A stretch of 16,285 nucleotides of DNA, taken from positions 1 to 16,285 of the forward strand of contig MSJH02000338.1 of assembly GCA_001931875.2 (NCBI GenBank). The letters run 5' to 3'. Below the pieces are notes generated by a model. The model did not search any database. It was not told the origin of the DNA and saw only the letters and a program-made list of their open reading frames with translations. Of this stretch, positions 9,292-16,285 are shown piece after piece (position 1 is the stretch's first letter; each line of letters starts with the position of its first letter). This stretch comes from Byssochlamys sp. IMV 00236 (Eukaryota > Ascomycota > Eurotiomycetes > Eurotiales > Thermoascaceae). The position numbers were made by a program, and so were the translations under genes.

Positions 9292-11385
9292 CTAGAGACG
9301 CAGGTTGGCAATCTCCCTCAAGATAGACACTTCACTGGCAACCTTTTGTTGCTGAGCAGGAGCCAACTCTTCTCCACGACCCATTTTCTCTTTTAACTCT
9401 GCAATTTGTCTAAGTTTCTTTTCCAGATTACGGATCTTCTTTTGCTTATCTTCAGTCGATAATGCAGCGTCACCCGTAGTTGAGTTATTCTCTGACTCAT
9501 TCTTGGACTCCTTCTTTTGGTTGTTGTTTTTCTTTGGTTTTCCGCCTACGGGAGCACCAACAACTTTTCTTTGGGAAGGTGCGCCTTTGCCAACACCATT
9601 CAAGGCAGCCGCACGTTCAGAAAGTGACATAGGTTTACCACCACCACGAAGATGAGGCGGTCTATAAGCTCCTGAAGGAATTGCTGTTGTCTTGGCAGCG
9701 CTTGTCTTGGATGGAAGTATCTTGATGGGTGTAGGTGGAGGCGACATAGATCGCATGGGGAAAAGTGCTACAGGCTGAGGACGATATGAGATTTGATAGA
9801 GCTCTTCGATTTCCTCTTCATACACTAATGTGCCAGATTGATGCCACAATTTGAATCCGTTGTCGACACGAAGACGTGGCGTCATGGTAGCAGTCAGTAG
9901 GAATCGACCACAGGGAGACCATTCGCAATGAGAGGCGTTGGATGCAGAGAAGGTATTAAGCTTTTTCAACGTCTTTCTGTCCCAAAGATCGACAGTACCG
10001 TTCAAGTTTCCAAAACCGGCAATACAAATAGTACGTCCTTGAGGATTATATCGAACAAAGTTACGAGGGTTGATACCAAAGTCATGGACAGGTTTTGCTC
10101 TATGGTCAAACAAAGTAGCCTTGGCAGGCATAGAACCGTAGATGACAATAAATTCTTTTGAATCAGGCCCCCAAGTAACATCGTGAACAGGACCTTCCTT
10201 GTCAAGAGGCACGCGACAGTCAAAATTACCAGCGACAGCAAGGTAGTAAAGGTTTGTTTCACCATAGTATGATTTGTTGGACTTATCCACATCAGTGTGT
10301 GTCAGCACAAGGAGATTGGTACCCAAATCGTTCCAATAGAGCGTCACGCTGTCTGCCTTGAAGAATGTCTTGCTCGAGAGTGGTGACTTAAAGTTGGGAA
10401 CACTATACATACGGACAACACCTGGAGCACCCTAAGCGTACAGTTAGTCAAGTCCTAGTAATACCTGTTATAAAACACTTGCCTTCTTTTCAGGCACAAA
10501 TACTGCAACAGCGGGAGATTTGCCTGGACTTAATGAAAACTGAGCAATACCTTCGATTTGAAGTCTAGCCCATACAGCTACACATTGTATGTTAACAAAC
10601 TGTAACAAGAAAGAAAAATATTGATACTACCTTTGCCAACATTTCTGCTTTCCCAAAAATGGAGTTCACCAGTGACCATACGAGCGCAGTATTTTTCATC
10701 ATCTGTCCACTGAAAATTCCTAATGCAAGTCCTTTAGTCTCTCCCTATCTTTTTCTTTGTTGATAATGTTCATTTACCAGTTATTTTGAGCTTTTTGAGT
10801 GAAAGCTGCAATTTCCTGCCCTGTCTTTGCATCCCAAATAGTCAAGTTGTTGTTTGCAGAACCATCTTCTCGCTTGGCTGTAATTTTTGATCAAGATGGT
10901 TAATGATCGAAAAAATAAATAAACAAGTTCAAACTTACAGGGACGTTCCCAAGTGGCAACATAACTTCCTTGAGGTGAGAACCAAAAGTCAATTACGTTC
11001 TCTCTTTTGATTTCGCATCGTGGTTCCAAACTGTTGGCATCAAACACTTTCACACTATAAATATATTAATAACCATAAATAGCAATGATCACTAGATTTA
11101 CCATTGATTAGTGGAGTAAGCGTAGGCATGGCCATGTTTACTGTACAAGAACATACGAGCGGCTGTTTCTGGTCTAGATTAGGCAGGTGAATAAATACAG
11201 GAATGGTCATTCACAGAGAATTATGCTTTCTTACTTTGCGAATTGGCTGGTGGGCTTTAGCTCGGGATAGCCATTCCAGATTGTCAAATCCTTTTGAGAA
11301 CGAACTATGAATGGTTTAGAATCATGATTTATCTTTTAGTAGGATGCAACTTACACGAGAATTGGGTAAGTGGTCTGGCAGACAT
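9292..11385 (-). CDS. EIF2A: Eukaryotic translation initiation factor 2A (eIF2A)
   Basis: Eight exons: 11355-11385, 11235-11304, 11102-11173, 10939-11054, 10778-10877, 10631-10719, 10483-10577 and 9292-10431. They total 1,713 nt and 570 residues. The start MSARPLTQFS is chosen because the next exon joins to it in frame as FRSQKDLTIWNGYPELKPTS. Residues 1 to about 415 form the eIF2A beta-propeller, with family hallmarks WTDDEKYCARMVTGELHFWE, FFKADSVTLYWN, TDVDKSNKSYYGETNLYYLA, YGSMPAKATLFD, GFGNLNGTVDLWD and TPRLRVDNGFKLWH. The linker motif GAYRPPHLRG is at 445-454. A Lys/Glu-rich coiled-coil tail is at about 521-570. eIF2A is a cytoplasmic 40S/initiator-tRNA binding factor for alternative initiation. 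Length agrees with the family (human about 585). Introns are 47-61 nt; the last one uses a GC donor. The gene diverges from the bHLH gene. Confidence 0.95.
10432..10482 (-). other. GC-AG intron in eIF2A
   Basis: The exon ends AAGAAG and the intron begins GCAAGT, the usual form of a GC donor. The acceptor ends CGCTTAG. Removing these 51 nt joins Lys191 to Gly192 (VPEKKGAPGVVRMYSVPNF), as the family requires. Reading through instead gives an in-frame TAA after four codons, and the first downstream GT site cannot be used in frame. Confidence 0.85.
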
Positions 11386-12048
11386 TGGGAGCAAAGTACG
11401 AAGAAAAAGAGCGGAATAAGAAAAAAATAGGCAGAGAGAAAAGAATAGGAGGAGGAGGAGAAAAAGCAGTACCGCTTAACATCCCGCTTGAGGCAAAGTT
11501 GAGTTCATATTCTCTTTGTAAATTACTACTTTCCAACAGCATTCGATGTAATCCTTTTTTGATAAATGTATGTGTAGTTTAGAATATGTTTTTTAAATAA
11601 AAGAGTGATTGGGTTGAATTGAACATATGGACCATTGTTGTCAGTTCAGCGTGCTTTAAGAAATTTCTTACTTTTCTCTGATTGGTCCCAATGAAGAGTG
11701 AGCACTCGCCAACACTTTTCATTTGCTGATTTAAGAAAAGCACATTCACTGATCTCTTGATCATCCTATTATTTTTTTTATAAATAAAAAAAAAAGAAAC
11801 TCTAAATAGAGAAAAAAAAGATAACCAGACAAAATCTTAATACAATGCTTTAGCATTCTGCAGTCGATTATGTAAGCAGACGTATCTATAGTAAGAACAA
11901 CTGCTATGGCAACATATGATAAACAATCGTTGATATGGATAATGAGCTGTGACATTTGAACTCAGCGCTCACACACCTTCTTTTGGAACCCTAAGAAGCA
12001 TTTATGCAGTCAAACTAATTAGATTGGGCAAGTGTTTCAATTTGAGCT

Positions 12049-12054
12049 CACGTG
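12049..12054. promoter_or_regulatory. E-box CACGTG, distal
   Basis: Perfect palindromic CACGTG 191 bases upstream of the bHLH ATG. This is the predicted target of bHLH proteins with the His-Glu-Arg basic region, such as the one encoded downstream. Binding is inference. Confidence 0.45.
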
Positions 12055-12122
12055 TAAAATTAAACGACAAAAAATAAGAGGAATATGTGTGGATCCATCT
12101 TCTAAACGTGACCATGAATCAA

Positions 12123-12130
12123 CCAATCAG
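12123..12130 (+). promoter_or_regulatory. CCAAT box
   Basis: CCAATCAG about 117 bases upstream of the bHLH start. It fits the usual NF-Y/HAP-complex site, including the flanking CAG. Motif match only. Confidence 0.4.
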
Positions 12131-12135
12131 AATTA

Positions 12136-12141
12136 CACGTG
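12136..12141. promoter_or_regulatory. E-box CACGTG, proximal
   Basis: Second perfect CACGTG, 104 bases upstream of the bHLH ATG, 87 bases from the first E-box and just after the CCAAT box. The arrangement suggests a regulatory cluster. Confidence 0.5.
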
Positions 12142-12239
12142 GTTTTTTCATACCTTTGTTATTGGATCAAGGTATATTATAGGATTATTTTCCTACGTTT
12201 CTTGTTTTCCTTTCTTCCTTCTTTCTTTTCAATTAAAGA

Positions 12240-13163
12240 ATGGCTCCTGCACCAAAGAAAAGAAAAAGATCAATGGTCGAAACTAGCAAGCCGACGACAA
12301 CAACAGGAACAGTATCGGCAAGCAATCCTCCTTCAACACCTACCACTACCGTTGCTTTACCTCCCCCCATGGTACCCTATCATTTTATACCTTATCCAGT
12401 CTATCATCCGCCGCCACATCCCTATTATTTACCCATTCATCCTCCCATCTCTCCTCGTCAATCACCTACGCTTACATCCTCTACTTCCTCATCTAATCAA
12501 CCACGTATTCTGCCTAAAACACCTAATTCAAATGCAGCTACTAGCCCTGCAGCTGCATTCTATACCTACCATCCTTACCAAGTCTCGCCACAATTACATC
12601 CTGGCCGTCACAACTCAATCTCAAGTACAACTGCGGATGAGCGAGAACAAGCTAGAAAAATATCTCATAGCGCGATTGAACGAAGACGGCGTGAACGGAT
12701 CAACGATAAAATAGCTCAGCTCAAACAATTGATTCCGTCCTGTGCTGATCGACACAACCTACACAAAATGACCGTCCTTCAGAGTGCAATTGATTATATA
12801 GTCTATCTCAGAAAGGTCGTTCAAGATTTGGGCAAAGATCCGGATCAGTTGCCTCCAAAAATTAAGTCCAAAGAACCAGAGCAACAGCAACAGCAAGAAC
12901 AATCTACTGAACAGCTACCACCACCTCAAATCGGACATGAAGAAGAAGAGGAAGATGATGATGAAGATGACGAAGAGTCTTGGTCAACGCCATGCTCCCC
13001 TACTAAAAAGCAACCTTCTGTGCTACCGACTCCACCTTCTACTGGGCTGAAGCCGATGGATTTGCTGACAAACCATAAAAAAACACAAGAATTACCAAGC
13101 CCTCCTAGCTCTTCTTCTTCCACTGTTGAACGAAATATGAATCTAGAAAACCTACTTTGTTAA
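12240..13163 (+). CDS. bHLH transcription factor (CACGTG-binding class)
   Basis: A single uninterrupted reading frame of 307 residues from an ATG in good context (AAGAATGGC). A basic stretch at residues 5-10 (PKKRKR) is a likely nuclear signal. Residues 45-70 are Pro/Tyr/His-rich. The bHLH domain spans about 138-198: basic region ISHSAIERRRRERINDKIAQ, then helix 1, loop (SCADRHNLHK) and helix 2 (MTVLQSAIDYIVYLRKVV). His143, Glu147 and Arg151 occupy the positions that read the E-box and specify CACGTG. The tail has a short Gln run, an acidic run (about 234-246) and Ser/Pro-rich segments that could act in activation. No leucine zipper is evident. The fungal relative may be the Esc1/Hms1 type, but I cannot fix the orthologue. 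Two CACGTG sites in its own upstream region suggest self-regulation (inference). No intron is needed. Confidence 0.9.
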   Translation: MAPAPKKRKRSMVETSKPTTTTGTVSASNPPSTPTTTVALPPPMVPYHFIPYPVYHPPPHPYYLPIHPPISPRQSPTLTSSTSSSNQPRILPKTPNSNAATSPAAAFYTYHPYQVSPQLHPGRHNSISSTTADEREQARKISHSAIERRRRERINDKIAQLKQLIPSCADRHNLHKMTVLQSAIDYIVYLRKVVQDLGKDPDQLPPKIKSKEPEQQQQQEQSTEQLPPPQIGHEEEEEDDDEDDEESWSTPCSPTKKQPSVLPTPPSTGLKPMDLLTNHKKTQELPSPPSSSSSTVERNMNLENLLC

Positions 13164-13862
13164 TTTAAATATATTTATGTGTATACCATAGTAATTATTG
13201 GCACATAATACAAGGTCAATAACGATTACACTTTAGTCAGCCTTTTCTTTATCGTTTTCAACTTGACAGTGTATAATAATATAAAACAATCTTTGTCTTT
13301 TTGAGAGAAGAGACTCGTATGATGTGGTCAATACTTTATAAATAGCGCCTAACTGAAAGGTTGTCAGAGACTTGATGTAAATATTCTTTAGATTCTTTTC
13401 TTCTTTGGACCGAAAAGTAAGATTAACTCTAGCTAGCACTAAAGTAGGTCATATTCTTTACGCTTGTGAGAAACTAGTGTATAGTATTATAGATCATAAA
13501 TTGAACCTAACCCAGTGATAGCTGGAATACTTTGATTATTTTCAAGCTTTAGTCTCAACTATTCTTTTGGTTATTCTCTCTCTCTCTCTCTTGATCTCTT
13601 TCTTTGCCAGTTATCGCTGCTTTCACCCAAGATACACTCTGGCTAAGATATTAATCATCTCTCTTACACGTTTACTCTCTGTTTTCTCTTATAAACCCTC
13701 TTCTTTTAATACAGGTATCTAATATCAAATGATTTATTAATCATTTCTTATTCATTCTTTTACTTCTGGTGGGCTCTCTTTTATCATTATTTGTTGTCTC
13801 ACTTGTCTGAAATTTTATTTTATTTCATTTATCAGTCTGTGAATAATTTCTGAATAGTGCAA
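13164..13862. other. Intergenic region, promoter of the mitochondrial carrier
   Basis: The first half is AT-rich 3' flank of the bHLH gene. From about 13560 to 13820 the plus strand is strongly pyrimidine-rich, as in many fungal promoters and leaders, including a (TC)8 run at 13575-13590. A 68-codon minus-strand frame (13233-13439) has no recognised features and is probably chance. Confidence 0.5.
13575..13590 (+). repeat. (TC)8 dinucleotide repeat
   Basis: Eight uninterrupted TC units inside the pyrimidine-rich region upstream of the carrier gene. May vary in length between strains. Confidence 0.8.
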
Positions 13863-15013
13863 ATGGCAACTACCAAGACACCTTCGTTCACAGGTTCACC
13901 GCATACAGTAAATAAACCGTCTCTTCACTCATGTTCACATACAGCGGGCTAAAACTGTCTTAGGACCAAGCACTTGCAGGATTTGGTGCTGGCATGGTGT
14001 CAACAGCCATACTTCATCCCCTGGATCTTATCAAAATTCGCTTTCAAGGTAAATAAAAAAAAGAACATTTACCAGAACCAATGCAAACAATTGAGCCCCA
14101 TTTTAAAGTCAATCGATACTCTAATCAGAGAATGCTCGGAGGAACGGTTAAGGCATTCAGGGAGATATTAGTAGAAGAGGGCTTCTGGCGTGGCCTGTAC
14201 CGTGGAATCACACCCAACATGGCTGGATCAACTTTGAGTTGGGGAATGTATTTTGGTTGGTACAGTCTGATAAAAAAATACATGAAAAAGGATAGTCAAG
14301 GCAAACTATCACCTGTTCAACACTTGACAGCTTCTGCTGAAGCAGGTAAAAGTAAACAAACAAACAATGGATAGAGGAAGCTCATTTTTTATTAGGTGCA
14401 CTTACGGCTCTAATGGCCAATCCACTCTGGGTTGTCAAGACACGCATGTGCACTACTACACGACATATGCCAGACGCCTATAAAGGATTATTTGACGGCC
14501 TCAGGAGGCTGTATACAGAGGAAGGCATTCGAGGACTCTATCGTGGTATGGTACCTGCTCTCTTTGGCGTTTCCCACGGTGCAATTCAGTTTATGGTCTA
14601 TGAGGAAATGAAAAAGAGAAGAAACGAGTTGAGGCAGCAAATGGGTGTTATTGCGTCGGACGAATTGAACGCAAAACTAAGTCAAACAGAGTATTTGGTG
14701 ATGGCAGCCACATCCAAGACGATTGCAGCCGTAGTAACTTATCCTTACCAAGTGTTAAAGAGTCGACTTCAGGTAATAAAATTAATAATTGGCTCTAATA
14801 ACATCAGCTCAAACATTCGTTGGACAGGATCAGGCGACAAAAGATACATATAAAGGAGTGATCGACTGCGCAAAAAAGGTGGTCCAAGCAGAAGGATTTC
14901 TTGGATTTTATAAGGGATTAGCGCCAAGTGTTATTCGTGTCTTACCAGGCACCTGCATCACATTTTTAGTCTATGAGAACTTGACACAGTGGTTTAAGAA
15001 TCATGGTTCTTAA
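13863..15013 (+). CDS. Mitochondrial carrier of the folate/FAD type (SLC25A32/Flx1 group)
   Basis: Five exons: 13863-13907, 13964-14048, 14109-14345, 14396-14772 and 14828-15013. They total 930 nt and 309 residues. Introns are 56, 60, 50 and 55 nt, all GT-AG, and every junction restores family sequence. The protein has the three-fold carrier repeat, each with its PX[DE]XX[RK]-type signature: HPLDLIKIRF (residue 33 on), NPLWVVKTRM (131 on) and YPYQVLKSRLQ (238-248). Each is followed by the EEG..GLYRG-type segment (EEGFWRGLYRGITPNMAGST; EEGIRGLYRGMVPALFGVSH; AEGFLGFYKGLAPSVIRVLP). The Trp in the second signature and the Gln in the third mark the SLC25A32/33/36 branch; SLSWGMYFGWYSLIKKY points to the SLC25A32/yeast Flx1 group, which moves folate or FAD across the inner membrane. 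The exact substrate is not decided by sequence. It converges on the Ras gene, with 162 bases between stops. Confidence 0.92.
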
Positions 15014-15175
15014 TATTTATTTGTTTGTATAAATTATCATTAAATATAGAAAATTAAGCACATCTCAAAGACAAAACGAAAGGTGGTATTTTTGTTGCGT
15101 GTAAATGAAAAAAGAGGGTAGAAGTACAGCAAAGAAGGAAAAAAAAAAAAAAAAACAAAAATGGAGAATAATAAT
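15014..15175. other. Convergent 3' spacer between carrier and Ras genes
   Basis: Short AT-rich spacer shared by the 3' ends of two converging genes. It includes an A run of about 17 near 15139-15155, which is a T run on the Ras coding strand. No clear AATAAA for either gene. Confidence 0.5.
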
Positions 15176-15995
15176 TTACAAAATCAAGCAGTTCTTCTTC
15201 TTCTCCTTCTTACTCTTTCCTTTTGATCCACCAGGGTTCAAGCCTTCTCTTTGGGCTCTAATCGCCTTGACAACTTGATAAAATGATCTTTCGACATTAA
15301 CGCAGGTCTTTGCGGAAGTTTCAATGAAATCGCATGCCAATTGTTTAGCCATAGCAATACCTTCTTCTCTAGTCACTTCTCTTTCGGTTACTTTGTCACA
15401 CTTGTTACCAACCAACATCATGGGTACATTTTCAACATCTTTAACTCTAAAAATTTGGTTGCGGAAACGTTCGATACGTTCAAACGTTGATCGGGATGCG
15501 ATTGAGTAGACAAGTAAGAATCCTTCGCCGTCTCTATGTGAAAGAGTATATCAATGTTTATATTCTCGGTGTGTCAACAAGATCCTACCTGATCCATTGA
15601 TCTCTTAATGCAGTATATTCTTCTTGACCAGCAGTATCTAATACTTCGAGAACACATGGTTGATCATCAATAACGACTTGCTTGCGGTATGAATCTTCAA
15701 TGGTTGGATCGTATGTCTATAGATCATGTTAATTACCTCCTTCATCCTCCTAATAATATGTTTCTTTACCTCTAAACAACGTAAGATGGGAGACAAGAAA
15801 GGAGGAAGAGAAAGAGGAGAGTTAGTGTATTTCTTTAAATGATTGTTCCCGTATTTTACCAACAAAATGATTAAGACACAGCTAAAATAAAGTTAATCAC
15901 ATGAAGTCTCAATTATCAGACGTACTTACTTGAATGGTCAAGGCAGTTTTACCAACACCACCATCACCAAGAACAACTAACTTGTAAAGCATCAT
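15176..15995 (-). CDS. Ras-family small GTPase (fungal RasB/ras-2 class) with a predicted 2-nt microexon
   Basis: Five exons: 15930-15995, 15860-15881, 15770-15771 (2 nt), 15589-15716 and 15176-15533. They sum to 576 nt and 191 residues. The product aligns with human Ras without gaps from residue 1 through switch II. P-loop GDGGVGKT is at 10-17, switch I with YDPTIEDSY at 32-40, DTAGQEEY at 57-64, followed by NKCD and ETSAK. The stretch [20 protein letters not shown] is typical of the fungal RasB/Neurospora ras-2 class rather than Ras1 or Rsr1. The C terminus is Lys-rich and ends CLIL, a CAAX box with terminal Leu that predicts geranylgeranylation. There is no neighbouring Cys for palmitoylation, so membrane binding would rest on the polybasic stretch. 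It acts as a GTP-dependent switch in growth and morphogenesis signalling at membranes. Gly12 and Gln61 are wild type; residue 11 is Asp, usual for this class. Introns are 48, 88, 53 and 55 nt. Confidence 0.92.
15770..15771 (-). other. Predicted two-nucleotide microexon (AG) of the Ras gene
   Basis: Exon 2 ends GTT G and exon 4 must begin ACA TAC GAT, because an in-frame TAG lies immediately upstream. Two bases are therefore missing. A site reading TTGTTTAG|AG|GTAAAG supplies AG between a good acceptor and a good donor, making GAG, Glu30. Upstream lie a CTAAC branch motif (15821-15825) and a pyrimidine tract (about 15788-15820) with no AG until the acceptor. The downstream intron has a TTAAC motif (15728-15732). 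Confidence 0.75.
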
Positions 15996-16285
15996 CTTTA
16001 AACACCGAAATAATTTTTTTGTGTAAAGAACCACGTTTTGTTAAAAGAACACGAGGTTTTGAAAAATATAACAGTTTTTTTAAAAAGGGAATTCCGAAAT
16101 GAATGAACATAAAAAAAAAAGGTCATTTTAATAATGCTGTTGATTTGAATATTTGCGTATATGTGTGTATATGCAAGTGTTTATGTATAGTTTACCTTGT
16201 AAAAAAAAGTCTATGTTTTATCGGTGGAAATAATAAAAAAAAAAAGATATCAGTAAAGACAACAAAAGAAAGAAAGAAAGAAAAA
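15996..16285. other. 5' flank of the Ras gene, AT-rich, with GAAA repeat at the window edge
   Basis: No gene seen. On the Ras coding strand this is T-rich promoter sequence. Features are A runs, a TATGTGTGTATATG stretch near 16158 and about four GAAA units at 16268-16285 that run to the window end. Confidence 0.5.

Larger units (their letters stand above)
11386..12239. other. Divergent intergenic region between eIF2A and the bHLH gene
   Basis: No gene recognised. The region serves as 5' flank for both genes. Next to eIF2A there is a CT-rich coding-strand stretch (minus strand of 11400-11465), typical of an AT-rich fungal leader. Next to the bHLH gene there is a CT-rich run at about 12188-12230. 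It contains two CACGTG E-boxes and one CCAAT box near the bHLH gene. Two small minus-strand frames (11579-11764 and 11761-11955) look like chance. Confidence 0.6.

Noticed and set aside
11355..11542. Upstream start for eIF2A at MLLESSNLQREY
   Set aside because: That frame does not join in phase to the next exon; the ATG at 11385 (MSARPLTQFS) does, and gives the expected N-terminal length.
11840..11860. Small palindrome AATGC-TTTA-GCATT in the eIF2A/bHLH spacer
   Set aside because: A five-base stem is too short to stand out from chance in AT-rich DNA, and no terminator or RNA gene context supports it.
12139..12714. 191-codon plus-strand frame overlapping the bHLH gene
   Set aside because: It is a Leu/Pro/His-rich out-of-frame shadow of the real bHLH coding sequence, which carries the recognisable domain.
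1..16285. tRNA, 5S rRNA, CRISPR and phage signatures
   Set aside because: No T-loop GGTTCGA-type motif in a cloverleaf context, no regular spacer-repeat pattern and no phage-like genes were seen; the gene content is eukaryotic nuclear.

Overview
The window reads as nuclear DNA of an early-diverging fungus, most likely Mucoromycota (Mucorales-like). The reasons are AT-rich spacers, compact genes split by many very short introns (47-88 nt, nearly all GT-AG with CTAAC/TTAAC-like branch motifs), and fungal-type proteins: a Gds1-type nuclear factor, a fungal COX5, a RasB/ras-2 class Ras and a bHLH factor with low-complexity flanks. The genus is inference. I saw no tRNA, rRNA, CRISPR array or intact transposon.

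Left part (1-3629): one large minus-strand gene for a nuclear protein of about 1,147 residues. It has a Gds1-type winged helix at the N terminus and an APSES/KilA-N-like DNA-binding domain in the second half, joined by long acidic and Ser/Thr/Gln-rich linkers.

Middle (3630-7992): about 4.4 kb without a convincing intact gene. It holds an unrecognised minus-strand reading frame (4578-5592), a plus-strand gene remnant with an internal stop (6222-7032), a degenerate duplicated motif near 5.8-6.0 kb, and short ORFs of doubtful meaning. It looks like a decaying or fast-evolving accessory block.

Right part (7993-16285) is dense. On the minus strand lie COX5 (cytochrome c oxidase subunit, mitochondrial inner membrane), a tiny unrecognised gene whose frame is broken or shifted by one base, and eIF2A (8 exons, one intron with a GC donor). 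eIF2A and a plus-strand bHLH regulator diverge from a shared 0.85 kb spacer holding two CACGTG E-boxes and a CCAAT box. A plus-strand mitochondrial carrier of the folate/FAD type (SLC25A32/Flx1 group, 5 exons) then converges on a minus-strand Ras GTPase.

The most striking observation is in the Ras gene. The only simple way to join its exons into a Ras that aligns residue for residue with known Ras proteins is through a two-nucleotide microexon (15770-15771), which completes the codon for Glu30 just before switch I. Its acceptor follows a branch-like CTAAC and a long pyrimidine tract with no intervening AG.

The genes are not an operon or pathway cluster. COX5 and the carrier both serve mitochondria, but this looks like ordinary eukaryotic neighbourhood.
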